From Stenotrophobium rhamnosiphilum (GTDB taxonomy: Bacteria > Pseudomonadota > Gammaproteobacteria > Nevskiales > Nevskiaceae), in contig NZ_QANS01000003.1 in assembly GCF_003052265.1 (NCBI RefSeq), positions 620,001 to 684,000 of the forward strand: DNA of 64,000 nucleotides, read 5' to 3'. Positions 45,350-54,633 of the stretch are shown here, piece by piece (the first letter of the stretch is position 1; each line of letters opens with the position of its first letter). The notes beneath the pieces were generated by a model that saw only the letters and a list, made by a program, of their open reading frames with translations, was not told the origin of the DNA and ran no database searches. Made by a program: the position numbers and the translations under genes.

Positions 45350-45787
45350 TTAAGCGAGGCGCTTTTCAACGCTCTTGAGCGTGCCAGCAAAAGCCTTGGC
45401 GAGTTGAGGGGCAACAAGCTTTGTGACGAGTCCGCCAATGAGCGGAATGCGAATACGCAGCGTCGAAGACCAGGTGACTTCGGTGCCTGCTGCGGTTGCT
45501 TCCAATCGCACGCTGCCACCTTTGTGCTCCATTGGCGGACGCGATTTGGTGATCAGATAATCCAGTCGCACGGGTCGTTCATAAGCGGTGATCTCTTCGC
45601 GGAACCATGCCGTGCCGGCATCAATCTCACGTACGGCACCAACACCATTTTTGTGTGGCTTGCCTTTCTTCACCAACTCGGAATCTTTCACGCCGGGAAA
45701 ATCCTTGTAGTTGGCGTGGTCGCTGAGCATGTCAAACACTTTTTCAATTGGCGCCTTGATCGTGCGCTTCACAACAATGGTCTGCAT
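45350..45787 (-). CDS. SRPBCC (START-like) family protein
   Basis: 145 residues. VVKRTIKAPIEKVFDMLSDHANYKDFPGV opens a polyketide-cyclase/dehydrase-type lipid-binding fold, and the C-terminal amphipathic helix closes the cavity. No catalytic residues can be assigned. Same strand as the following DoxX-like gene, 26 bp apart. Confidence 0.8.
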   Translation of the reverse strand: MQTIVVKRTIKAPIEKVFDMLSDHANYKDFPGVKDSELVKKGKPHKNGVGAVREIDAGTAWFREEITAYERPVRLDYLITKSRPPMEHKGGSVRLEATAAGTEVTWSSTLRIRIPLIGGLVTKLVAPQLAKAFAGTLKSVEKRLA

Positions 45788-45813
45788 GTCGCTCTCCGTG
45801 CAAAAGTTTTAAA

Positions 45814-46200
45814 TCAGGCGTGTTGAGCAGCGCGCGGTGCGCGCGTGCTCCAGATAACGCAGGCAATCAGTAGCACTTGGATGACCATGCGCACGTCTAA
45901 CATCAGCGGCGTGAAATCCGGGAACAGCGCAGGGTTTTGCCACATGTAAATGTTGGCGGGTGTGACGGCAAGAATCAGCACGACCAGCCCGATCCCGGCG
46001 AGTGAGCGCCAGCGCGCAAACAAGATGCCGATCGCGCCGAGCAGTTCAAAAACGCCGCTGATGTAAACCATCGCGCGTGGCTCAGGAATGTAAGGCGGCA
46101 CGATGCTGACGAAAAAATCCGTCGCCACGAAATGGCCAACGCCGCCAAAGAAAAACCAGATAAAGACGAAGCCGAGACCGGCGAGTTTTAATTTGCTCAT
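45814..46200 (-). CDS. DoxX-like four-helix membrane protein
   Basis: 128 residues from ATG 46200 (MSKLKLAGLGFVFIWFFFGG). Four hydrophobic helices; HFVATDFFVSIVPPYIPEP and the GVFELLGAIGIL helix are typical of DoxX/DoxD-like proteins. Function unknown. The frame runs back to 46248 without a hydrophobic or conserved match. Confidence 0.75.
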   Translation of the reverse strand: MSKLKLAGLGFVFIWFFFGGVGHFVATDFFVSIVPPYIPEPRAMVYISGVFELLGAIGILFARWRSLAGIGLVVLILAVTPANIYMWQNPALFPDFTPLMLDVRMVIQVLLIACVIWSTRAPRAAQHA

Positions 46201-46602
46201 GCGGCATCTTACGGGAATTGTTTTAGTGCGCGATGGCGCTAGCGACACCCTGATTGGCTGAAGGGTCAGGGGTTCGCACAGAAGGCTTATCGTAGGGGAA
46301 TGGTTTTAATAGCGCGTCTTAATAAAACTTAATTAAATAGAAAGTAACAATCTTTATGAGCGCCATATTTACTGATCGGTCGCCCTAATAGATGTGACCC
46401 AAGCTCGGCGTGTAGGGCTCGGTGCCGTCATATACTTGCAACATTGCGAGGAGGCGCGGGCAGTATCTGCCGCGTGTGCGAAAAATTGTCGGATAGATGC
46501 GAACGCCACGATCGTTCGCCGCCACAAGTAACAACGTTTGCATGGCCTCGGGCCAGCGTTCTCCTTTGATCAGATTTAAATTGGATTCTTAGGAGAAGAA
46601 CG
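46201..46602. other. Intergenic region before the lipoprotein hydrolase
   Basis: About 400 bp with no supported gene or RNA. It contains an AT-rich tract (46307-46355) that is a plausible promoter area and the ribosome site TAGGAGAAG before 46603. Confidence 0.5.
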
Positions 46603-48489
46603 ATGCAGAACACCCTTTGTAAAATTGCGTTGCTGACAGTGCTCGTTGCACTGACGGCGTGCGGACGCAGCAGCAGTCCTGATGCAGGCAGTGGTTCTTC
46701 TGGCGATGGCAACGTCACTGTGCCGGTGACGACGTCGCGCGCTGGCAACATTTATCGCCAAGCGATCAATGTATCGGTGACGGGCGACACGCAAGTATTT
46801 CAGGTGTTTGAGCCGACGCAATTAGTGGAAGGCCAAAGCTATCCACTCGTATTGCAAGGCCATGGTTACGGCGGACATCGCGAAACCACTGCAGCCGATG
46901 GCAGCTTCATCAAGCAACTGCGCGATGCGGGTTACTACGTGATCTCGATTGATGAACGTGGCGACGGCGAAAGCAGCGGCACGGTTCGCGTGATGGATCC
47001 GGATTACGAAGGTCAGGATCTGATCGCGATTCTGGATTGGGCAGAAAATCTTGAAGGTCTGCGTCGTCGCGCCAATGGCGACATGATGGTCGGCAGCTAT
47101 GGTGGCTCTTACGGCGGTATGTATCAGTTCTTGCTTGCAGGTGCTGATCCTAAACATCGTCTGCGTGTGATTGCGCCGAATATCACGCCGCATGATCTGA
47201 CCTATGCGCTGAACTCCGGCAACGTTGTGAAATCCGGCTGGGGCCTTGCGCTGGTTGCGGGTGGTGAGCTGCCTTTATTGGGATTGGTCGGCGGCGATGT
47301 CACCGGTCTGCTTGCTGCACTGCCTGAAACATTGGCGCGCGTTGCAGGTGGCGACATTACGCGTCAGGACCCAACAATTTTTGAAACGCTGGTGCAGGCA
47401 GGCCTGACCAACACGTTCTCAACCACGGGTCTGAATTTCTTCAAGTATCACAGCGTCAGTTATTTCTGCGATGGTCTGCCTCCAGGGCCGCAGAGTTTCA
47501 TTCTGCCAATCTCGGTGCCAGATACATTTCTGGTTTCGCCAACGCCATTCGCGAAGATCGATGCGCTGATTACGCAGGGCATGCCGGACACTTTGTTCAA
47601 CTTCAACAACGGTTACGCCAACTATCAATGCCTCAAGAAAATGGGCGGCGACGTGCGTTTGATGTCGCATCAGGGCGGTCATATTTTGCCGGTTGGTTTG
47701 GGCACGGTTCCGCTTCCTCCAGGTAGCGATCTGGAAGCTGCGCTGGATCCGTTCTACGCAGCGATCAATCCGCCAGAGTTCCAGGATGCAGGCGGTGCTA
47801 CGGCTTGCGGTGGCATCAAAGTGCAAGACGCTAACTTCGCTTGGTTTGAAGAAAAACTGCAGGGCAAGAAAGGCGCGATCAAACAAGTGGTCACCACCGG
47901 CAAAGACATTTGTATGAGCCTTGCCGACGGCGATGCGATTCAGGTGCGCGATGTAAAACGTGGCGGCAAGAGCTACACCATCAACAGCAGCACGCCGCAG
48001 CTCAACAGCTTGCTCGGTGTTGTCGGCTCATTGCTCGGCACGCAGGTGCGTGAAGCGCTGTTGTCAGTGCAACCGTTCTACACCGCGCCAGAGCAAGGCG
48101 CTGTGGTTGCAGGTATCCCGACGTTGAAGTTGAAGATGCAGGGTTTAACTGGCGCCGAGATGGGCGACTGCACCGCGCCGGTCGGGGTTGGTGCATGCGA
48201 TCCGATTCTGTTTGTTGCGATTGGGGTGCTGCGTGCAGGCTCTGCAAATTGGGAGCCGATCAATGCACAGTACACGCCGGTTCGTGGCTTTGGTGATCAC
48301 AACGTAGACATGAACGGCATTAGTGTTCGTCTCCAGCCTGGAGACAAGCTGGGCTTGTTGGTGTCTGCGTTTACTGCGCAGTATCCAATCACTTGGTCGC
48401 GCGACATATTGGTGCCAGCGATTACTTTGAGTGGCTCGTTCCAAGTGCCGATCTTGTCTTCGTCTGACATCGTTCGCCAAGGAATTTAA
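46603..48489 (+). CDS. Lipoprotein serine hydrolase (CocE/S15 peptidase-like)
   Basis: 628 residues with a clear lipoprotein signal (LTVLVALTAC, Cys20) and a Ser/Gly linker. The hydrolase core has GYGGHRET (oxyanion region, ~86), the nucleophile elbow GSYGGSYGG (~166), Asp in GMPDTLFNF (~328) and His in SHQGGHILP (~360). A C-terminal beta-rich domain (from ~480, ending SFQVPI) matches the jelly-roll of X-Pro dipeptidyl peptidase/cocaine-esterase relatives. Acyl or peptidyl substrate unknown. AGGAGAAG ribosome site and a strong terminator show it is monocistronic. Confidence 0.78.
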   Translation: MQNTLCKIALLTVLVALTACGRSSSPDAGSGSSGDGNVTVPVTTSRAGNIYRQAINVSVTGDTQVFQVFEPTQLVEGQSYPLVLQGHGYGGHRETTAADGSFIKQLRDAGYYVISIDERGDGESSGTVRVMDPDYEGQDLIAILDWAENLEGLRRRANGDMMVGSYGGSYGGMYQFLLAGADPKHRLRVIAPNITPHDLTYALNSGNVVKSGWGLALVAGGELPLLGLVGGDVTGLLAALPETLARVAGGDITRQDPTIFETLVQAGLTNTFSTTGLNFFKYHSVSYFCDGLPPGPQSFILPISVPDTFLVSPTPFAKIDALITQGMPDTLFNFNNGYANYQCLKKMGGDVRLMSHQGGHILPVGLGTVPLPPGSDLEAALDPFYAAINPPEFQDAGGATACGGIKVQDANFAWFEEKLQGKKGAIKQVVTTGKDICMSLADGDAIQVRDVKRGGKSYTINSSTPQLNSLLGVVGSLLGTQVREALLSVQPFYTAPEQGAVVAGIPTLKLKMQGLTGAEMGDCTAPVGVGACDPILFVAIGVLRAGSANWEPINAQYTPVRGFGDHNVDMNGISVRLQPGDKLGLLVSAFTAQYPITWSRDILVPAITLSGSFQVPILSSSDIVRQGI

Positions 48490-48499
48490 GTTTTAAAAG

Positions 48500-48535
48500 A
48501 AAAGCCGCTGGCTCATAAGAGTTAGCGGCTTTTTT
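48500..48535 (+). terminator. Intrinsic terminator after the lipoprotein hydrolase
   Basis: AAAAGCCGCT..AGCGGCTTTT with inner CTC-ATAA-GAG pairing, ending in T6. Confidence 0.9.
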
Positions 48536-48550
48536 GTTGCTGAAGATCCA

Positions 48551-48608
48551 CGTAGGGCGGGAGCATCCCGCCTTTCGCGCGTGATAGGCGGGATGCTCCC
48601 GCCGTACG
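48551..48608. repeat. Palindromic intergenic repeat (GGCGGGAGCATCCCGCC family)
   Basis: CGTAGGGCGGGAGCATCCCGCC and GGCGGGATGCTCCCGCCGTACG surround a 14 bp loop. The 17 bp GGCGGGAGCATCCCGCC occurs once on each strand exactly, and each arm is nearly self-complementary. Confidence 0.75.
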
Positions 48609-48614
48609 AATGCC

Positions 48615-49469
48615 TTACGCCGCTAACGCCAACGTCCCGTTCTGATAATCCGTAATCGCCTGTTCAATCTGCTCACGCGTATTCATCACAAACGGACCGT
48701 ACTGCACCACCGGTTCGCGCAATGGTTTTGCCGCCAGCAAAATCAAACGCGCACCTTGCGAGCCTGCTGTCAGCGTGACCTCATCGCCTTGCGAAAGAAC
48801 GCCAGCGCCTTGAGTCGGCAACTGCTTGTCGCCGACGCTCACGCTACCTTCGTAGCTGTAAACAAAAGCGTTGTGACCGTTGGTGACCGATTGCGTAAAG
48901 CTTGCGCCTGCAGGCAAATGCACGTCGAGATAAAGCGGTTCAGTCGTCAGCCCATTGATCGGGCCTTCAACTTTCTTGCCGTCGATATCAGCGCTGCCTG
49001 CAATCACTTTCACCTGTCCGCCATTGGCCAGCGATGCCGTCGGAATATCTGAAGCCTGAATATCGCGATAAGCCGCGGGCTTCATCTTTTCTTCTGCGGG
49101 CAAATTGATCCACAACTGAAAGCCGCGCATGCGTCCGCTCTCTTGCTGTGGCATCTCGGAGTGGATGATGCCGCGACCTGCGGTCATCCATTGCACGCCA
49201 CCGCTCTTGAGTTCGCCGACATTACCCATGTGATCTTCGTGACGCATATGCCCATCGAGCATGTAGGTCACCGTTTCAAAACCACGATGTGGATGTGCGG
49301 GAAAACCTGCAACGTAATCGTCCGGATTCTCGCTGGAGAATTCGTCCAACATCAGGAAAGGATCAAGACGCAGCGTTTGGCTGGCGCCCAGACTGCGGCG
49401 CAGTTTTACACCTGCGCCGTCTGAAGTTGGCATGCCGGGAATCACTTGGTGCAGCGTACGTGTGTTCAT
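48615..49469 (-). CDS. Pirin-family protein
   Basis: 284 residues, double cupin. FPAHPHRGFETVTYMLDG near residue 55 and the downstream HED, with GRGIIHSEMP, provide the metal ligands of pirins, some of which have quercetinase activity. ATG 49469 (MNTRTLHQVI) has GGAG upstream. It is followed by nothing on this strand and preceded by doxX and azoR in the same direction, forming a likely azoR-doxX-pirin operon. Confidence 0.9.
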   Translation of the reverse strand: MNTRTLHQVIPGMPTSDGAGVKLRRSLGASQTLRLDPFLMLDEFSSENPDDYVAGFPAHPHRGFETVTYMLDGHMRHEDHMGNVGELKSGGVQWMTAGRGIIHSEMPQQESGRMRGFQLWINLPAEEKMKPAAYRDIQASDIPTASLANGGQVKVIAGSADIDGKKVEGPINGLTTEPLYLDVHLPAGASFTQSVTNGHNAFVYSYEGSVSVGDKQLPTQGAGVLSQGDEVTLTAGSQGARLILLAAKPLREPVVQYGPFVMNTREQIEQAITDYQNGTLALAA

Positions 49470-49501
49470 GACGTGCTCCGTGAAGCTCAATAGATTTAAG
49501 A

Positions 49502-49885
49502 CTAATTACCGCGACGGTCGAGGCTGTAAGCGCCAGGGCCATTCGCAGCGATGATTAAGAAACCGCCAGCCATCGCAACGTTCTTGAAGAACATGATGAA
49601 CTGGGTTTGGTCGCCAAGATTGCTGTGAAAGAGCGCAGCGGAAGCGACGCTAAATCCAGCCAGTGCCAGTGCGATCAATCGCGTTTGAAAACCTGCGATG
49701 AGTAACAAGCCGCCGCCGAGTTCAAGTGCGATCACCAGCGGCAACATCGCGCCCGGCACGCCCATCGCGGCCATGTATTGCTGCGTGCCTGCGTATGCAG
49801 TGATCTTGCCTGCGCCTGCGAGGACAAAGATGGCGGCCATCAAGATGCGACCGGTGAGTTCAGCGCTGTTCTGTAATTTGCTCAT
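49502..49885 (-). CDS. DoxX family membrane protein
   Basis: 127 residues, four helices. GRILMAAIFVLAGAGKITAY and ALELGGGLLLIAGFQTR are classic DoxX segments, and the HSNLGDQTQFIMFFKNVAMAGG stretch is the conserved third part. 24 bp from azoR. Function unsettled, possibly quinone or thiol homeostasis. Confidence 0.88.
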   Translation of the reverse strand: MSKLQNSAELTGRILMAAIFVLAGAGKITAYAGTQQYMAAMGVPGAMLPLVIALELGGGLLLIAGFQTRLIALALAGFSVASAALFHSNLGDQTQFIMFFKNVAMAGGFLIIAANGPGAYSLDRRGN

Positions 49886-49909
49886 GTTGTTCTCCCTTAG
49901 ATGAATTGA

Positions 49910-50533
49910 TTAAGCGGCCAGTTTTTCTGGCGTGGTCAAAAGACCTATTGCAGCATTGGCTTTGCCGAGGTTGGCTTCTGCGCTTTCTGGACCATATGCC
50001 AGACCTTCAGCGTAGACAAATTCAACATCGGTGACGCCGATGAACTTCAAGAAGTCGCGTACATATTGCGTCTGCGTGTCCGCTGGCGTGCCGGCATAGA
50101 AGCCGCCGCGCGTTGCAAACACATAAACCTTCTTGTTCGTGACCAAACCGACAGGGCCGGTTGCCGAATATTGAAAGGTGATGCCGGCGCGAGCGATGTG
50201 GTCGAAGTAAGCCTTGAGCTGCGATGGGATGCCGAAGTTGTACATCGGCAGGCCAATGGCGATGGCGTCGGCGTTCTTGAGTTCATCAATCAGCGCGTCG
50301 GAATAGTCGGTGACGGCTTTCTGTTCTACGGTGCGATCTTCTGGCTTGGTCAGAAAAGCCTGAAAGCGTTCAGCAGTGAGATGCGGCACGGCGTCGTTCG
50401 TTGCGAGGTTGCGTGACTTCACCGTCGAGCCAGGATTAGCGGCCTGCCATGCGCTGATGTAGCTCTTGGCGAGCAAGCTGGACTGGCCGCCATCGGCGTT
50501 AAGGCTGGTATTGAGCTGGAGTAAGGTTTTCAT
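49910..50533 (-). CDS. azoR: FMN-dependent NADH:quinone oxidoreductase / azoreductase
   Basis: 207 residues of flavodoxin-like fold. LLQLNTSLN binds FMN phosphate; LPMYNFGIPSQLKAYFDHIARAGITF and the FATRGGFY segment are AzoR hallmarks. GGAGGTG lies upstream. Divergent from the LysR gene, so probably its target, as in related quinone-stress loci. Confidence 0.92.
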   Translation of the reverse strand: MKTLLQLNTSLNADGGQSSLLAKSYISAWQAANPGSTVKSRNLATNDAVPHLTAERFQAFLTKPEDRTVEQKAVTDYSDALIDELKNADAIAIGLPMYNFGIPSQLKAYFDHIARAGITFQYSATGPVGLVTNKKVYVFATRGGFYAGTPADTQTQYVRDFLKFIGVTDVEFVYAEGLAYGPESAEANLGKANAAIGLLTTPEKLAA

Positions 50534-50618
50534 GGGACACCTCCGTGAAGAAATGGGGTCCGATACATGGGGTGTATCGGGGTGTCGCTATTAAAGGATT
50601 TACTGGATCGATAAAAAA

Positions 50619-50660
50619 GATCAATATTTAGCCAATAACCATCCAATAATTAGATTGATC
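50619..50660. promoter_or_regulatory. Long-spaced dyad in the azoR/LysR intergenic region
   Basis: GATCAAT (50619-50625) and ATTGATC (50654-50660) are perfect complements 28 bp apart in a 132 bp divergent promoter region, just before the LysR start. LysR regulators bind dyads in such places, but their T-N11-A half-sites are normally closer; ATCAATATTTAGCCAATAACC inside may hold one. Confidence 0.35.
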
Positions 50661-50665
50661 GCCCG

Positions 50666-51685
50666 ATGACCGCTAACCCCAAGATCACGCTGGAACAGTG
50701 GCGCGCCCTGCTCGCCGTCGTAGACGAAGGCGGTTATGCGCAGGCGGCGGAAGTGCTGCACAAGAGTCAGTCCGCGGTGACGTATGCCGTGCAGAAGCTT
50801 GAAAGCATGCTTGGGGTGAAGGCCTTTGAGATCCAAGGTCGCAAGGCCATTCTCACGCCAACGGGTCAGCTGCTTTATCGCCGCGCTCAGGTTCTGCTCA
50901 ATGAAGCGGGCGAATTGGAAAGCACTGCGCGCGCCGTGTCGTCTGGGTGGGAGGCGGAGATTGGTATTGCCGTTGAAGTGATTTTCCCTTCGTGGCTGAT
51001 GGTGGATTGCCTCGCCAAGTTTGGTTTGGAGAGCCCACACACCCGCATTGAGATGTATGAGTCGGTGATGAGTGGCACCTCGGAGCTGTTGCTGCAAGGC
51101 AAGGTTCAAGTCGCCATCGCGTCATCAATCCCGGTGGGGTTTCTCGGCGACTCTTTAATGCGTATGCGCTTCGTCGCGGCGGCGCATCCGGATCACCCGC
51201 TGCACAAACTTGGGCGCGCATTAACTATGCGTGATCTGCGCGCGCATCGACATCTGGTTGTGCGCGATACCGGCACCAAACGCTCCGCGCGAACGGTGTC
51301 GATAGAAGCGGAGCAGCGCTGGACCTTGAGCCACATGTCCACTTCAATCCAAGCCGCGCGCATGGGCTTTGGGTTTTCCTGGTACCCGGAATATCGAATT
51401 CTCGATGAGATGAAAGCGGGCACGCTCAAACCGCTGCCACTCAAAGAAGGGGCCGAACGTTACGCCGAGCTGTACCTGATCATCGCCGACCCAGAAGCCG
51501 CTGGCCCCGGCACGCGCCGACTCGCAGAGATTTTGCGTGGCTCGGTTGCGGAGGGCTGCGCGAGGGCGCAGGAATTGGGCTTGGCAGAAACCGAGATGGG
51601 CGATGAAAAGGCCAGAGCCAAATTGGCGGTCACGCCGGCGATCAAAACCAAGCCAGAGACCAAAAAGAAGACTCGCCAAGTGTAA
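50666..51685 (+). CDS. LysR-family transcriptional regulator
   Basis: 339 residues. Winged HTH at 8-65 (AQAAEVLHKSQSAVTYAVQKLE) and a C-terminal periplasmic-binding-protein-like effector domain. The last ~45 residues are a Lys/Thr-rich tail (ETKKKTRQV) beyond the usual ~300. Divergent from azoR-doxX-pirin and most likely controlling it; the inducer is unknown. Confidence 0.88.
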   Translation: MTANPKITLEQWRALLAVVDEGGYAQAAEVLHKSQSAVTYAVQKLESMLGVKAFEIQGRKAILTPTGQLLYRRAQVLLNEAGELESTARAVSSGWEAEIGIAVEVIFPSWLMVDCLAKFGLESPHTRIEMYESVMSGTSELLLQGKVQVAIASSIPVGFLGDSLMRMRFVAAAHPDHPLHKLGRALTMRDLRAHRHLVVRDTGTKRSARTVSIEAEQRWTLSHMSTSIQAARMGFGFSWYPEYRILDEMKAGTLKPLPLKEGAERYAELYLIIADPEAAGPGTRRLAEILRGSVAEGCARAQELGLAETEMGDEKARAKLAVTPAIKTKPETKKKTRQV

Positions 51686-51714
51686 AGATTGAGCGGCACG
51701 TCACTTTGTTTGCC

Positions 51715-51733
51715 GATGATAATCATTATCATC
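51715..51733. promoter_or_regulatory. Fur box upstream of the siderophore-receptor gene
   Basis: GATGATAATCATTATCATC is a 9-1-9 perfect palindrome and matches the classical Fur consensus at almost every base. It lies 242 bp before the receptor start, so either the leader is long or the box belongs to a promoter overlapping it. Iron-repressed expression of the downstream cluster is expected. The remaining gap (51734-51974) holds nothing else recognisable. Confidence 0.85.
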
Positions 51734-51974
51734 TATGATGATGCATCGGACGACGCCTTAGGGCGTTTGTACGCAAAGTGATTACACATTAGCCAGCTTG
51801 AGTGCGACAGCGCCCGAGTCAGCCATTTCGATCCCGCACAGGGAGTTAAAGCGAAGTGCCTGACGATCTCCCGTCCATTGCCTTTAACCGCTCATGTGCA
51901 GTCATCGCTGCGCGTAACGCTTGCTGCGTCCCTGTGCGTCTGCGCATCGCCAATAAACTTTAGGGAGTTTTAGT

Positions 51975-54193
51975 TTGAGCCAGTTTAAAAAAGTAGGCCT
52001 TACCCATTCGCTGCCACCACGCCGCGCTTCAGTGTCGCTGATGGCCGCTGCCGTGTTCGCGACTTTTGCAGCGCCGATGGTGATGGCCGCTGATGAAGTA
52101 GCTCCGGTGCAGCTCGAAACCGTCGTTGTGAATGCAAGCGCCGACGCTTCTGCTCAAGGCTTGTCCAAAGCCTACGCAGGCGGCCAAGTCGCACGCGGTG
52201 GCCGCGCCGGTATTCTCGGCACCAAAGACAATCTCGACACGCCGTTTGCGATCACCAGCTACACCAATGAACTGATTCAAGATCAGCAAGCGCAGAGTGT
52301 TGGTGAAGTTTTGCAAAACGACCCGGGCGTTCGCATCGCACGTGGCTTCGGCAACTTCCAAGAATCATTTTTCATTCGTGGCTTTCTTTTGAGTTCGGAT
52401 GATATTGCGTACAACGGTCTCTACAGTCTGTTGCCACGCCAGTACATTGCGACAGAATTATTTGAGCGTGTAGAAGTACTGCGTGGTGCTTCTGCATTCC
52501 TTTCCGGCGCGTCTCCGGGTGGCGATGGCCTTGGCGGTGCAGTAAATCTTTTGCCTAAGCGTGCGCCGAATGCGCCGCTGTCACGATTCACTGCCGGTTT
52601 TGATGGTGAGCAATTCACGGATGCCGTCGACGTTGCACGTCGCTTTGGCGCTGATAAAGAATTTGGTGTCCGCGTCAATGCGGCTTACCGCGATGGCGAG
52701 ACCGCAGTTGATAACGAACAAACCAAGTTGGGATTGGTCTCCGTTGGCTTCGACTGGCGCGGCCAATCTGCACGCGTATCGGCTGACTTGGGTTATCAGG
52801 ACAATCAGCTTGATCAAACGCGCCCAAATGTTTCTTTAGGCGGCTCAACGTTTGTTCCGAAGGCACCTGACGCCAGCACCAACTTTGCGCAGTCGTGGAC
52901 TTATTCTAACGAGCGCGATCTGTTCGGTACGCTGCGTGGTGATACGACATCAGCAAAGCTGTTACAGCTTGGATCGCGTACGGTCTGCGTCGTAGCGAAG
53001 AAGCGAACTCTCTTGCGAATCCGACGATTACTAATGCCAGTACTGGCGATGCAGAAACCTATCGTTTCGATAACACGCGCAAGGATCAGGTCAACACAGG
53101 TGAGCTGGGACTGCGTTGGAAATTGGCAACGGGTCCTGTATCGCAAGAACTGGTTTTCTCAGCATCGGCTTTTGAGCTGAAGATTCGGAGCGCATATGCC
53201 TTCGATTTCCTGACTACCCAAGCTACAAACATCTATGAACCCTTGGATTCCGCCAAGCCAGCATTTGGTCCGGGCGCTTTCTTCGGTGGGGTACTTGATG
53301 CACCCGCACTTACTGGAAAGACTCGCCTGACCAGTTATGCAGTGGGCGATACAGTCGGCTTGTTCTCTGATCGACTGTTGATCACCGTCGGTGCTCGTCA
53401 ACAGAAGATCGAAGTTGGCATCAATTCTGACTACAGCAAGACGCGCACGAGTCCATCGGTCGCTGCGGTGTTTAAGGTCAACAAAATGCTTTCGGTGTAT
53501 GGCAACTACGTTGAAGGTTTAAGTCAGGGCGAAACGGCGCCAAACACAGCAGATATCGGCATGGGAAATCAGCCGGTAAATAACGCAGGCGCTCAACTTT
53601 CTCCTTACGTCACTAAACAGAAAGAAGTCGGCGCTAAGTTTGATGCAGGCAGACTCGGCGGTAGTGTCGCGCTGTTTAGCACGGATAAACCACGTGCCTT
53701 CGTAAATACAAATTTGGATTACGTTGCATCGGGTAAAGACCAGCATCGTGGCGCTGAGCTGAATACCTATGGCGTTGTGATTAGTGGCTTCCGCGTTCTG
53801 GGTGGCGTGACCTGGCTGGATGCTGTGCAGAAAGAAACTGGTCCTGTAGGGCTAGATGATAAGCACGTGATTGGCGTGCCTCGTCTCCTTGGAAACTTGG
53901 GCGCGACTTGGGACATGCCATGGACCGATGTGAGCTTGGATGCGCGCATCGTTTACACGGGCAGCAGCTATGCCGATTCCGCCAACACACTGAAGGTGCC
54001 AGCCTGGACGCGTGTTGATCTTGGTGCGCGCTACGGCATCGAGTTGGGCGAGAACACGCTGACGCTGCGTGCACGAGTCGATAACGTTGCTGATAGAAAC
54101 TACTGGGGTTCAGTAGGCGGCTATCCTGGCGCGGGTTACTTAGTCGTTGGCGCACCGCGCACCTTCGCGCTGAGCGCCTCGCTGGATTTTTAA
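51975..54193 (+). pseudogene. TonB-dependent siderophore receptor, frameshifted near 52943
   Basis: Outer-membrane ferric-siderophore receptor split over two frames. Part 1 starts at TTG 51975 (AGGGAG 7 bp upstream). It has a signal peptide ending VMAA, TonB box-like ETVVV, the plug (FFIRGF, ERVEVLRGASAFLSGASPGG, GGAVNLLPKR) and the first barrel strands, up to TLRGD. From about 52944 the protein continues one frame over as DISKAVTAWIAYGLRRSEE and runs to the proper C-terminal LSASLDF. Restoring one base (for example a T in GGTGAT-TAC) gives a normal ~740-residue receptor. It is either a real inactivating deletion or a sequencing error. Confidence 0.88.
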
Positions 54194-54209
54194 AATTTTA
54201 GAATGAACG

Positions 54210-54251
54210 CCCGCACGTTTAGCGCAAGGATGCGTGAACGTGCGGGTTTTT
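54210..54251 (+). terminator. Intrinsic terminator after the receptor
   Basis: CCCGCACGTT / AACGTGCGGG with an inner CGC/GCG pair and T5. It stands between the receptor and the three membrane genes, so part of the transcript would end here. Confidence 0.8.
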
Positions 54252-54276
54252 CTGTCTTCAGAGAATTGAAAACACG

Positions 54277-54633
54277 ATGACAACAGCAGCGACAAGCGCC
54301 AACAAGTCTTCACGAGGCCGAGCATGGTCGCGTGGAATTCTGGCTGGGCCAGTGTGTTTCATCGTGTCCGCGCTAGTGATGGCGGGTGCAGCGCTTTGGT
54401 ATCCAGAAGGGCCAGCGCATATCAATAACATCGCAGTGCCTATCGCTTTGTTTCCTGCGATTTGGGCGGTGCTTTTTTTCTATCTCATGCTCGACAAGAA
54501 ACTCGGTCGTGCATGGACAGTAGCGCTTGTATTGCTGGCGGTGCACACCGGCCTCATCGGCCACCATTTTTATGAAGTAGAAGCAGCTAAGAAATCGCAA
54601 GCTGCTGCGGTTCAGGCGGAGCCTGCAAAATGA
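54277..54633 (+). CDS. Small membrane protein of the iron-uptake operon
   Basis: 118 residues with a Ser/Arg-rich start, three hydrophobic segments (about 24-42, 50-69 and 79-96) and an Ala/Lys/Glu-rich tail. I recognise no named family with certainty; similar proteins lie between TonB receptors and PepSY reductases in other genomes. Its stop overlaps the next start (ATGA). Confidence 0.7.
   Translation: MTTAATSANKSSRGRAWSRGILAGPVCFIVSALVMAGAALWYPEGPAHINNIAVPIALFPAIWAVLFFYLMLDKKLGRAWTVALVLLAVHTGLIGHHFYEVEAAKKSQAAAVQAEPAK

Noticed and set aside
52930-52960. Programmed ribosomal frameshift in the TonB receptor
   Set aside because: No slippery heptamer, Shine-Dalgarno-like stimulator or stem-loop is visible at the switch point; a simple one-base loss explains it.
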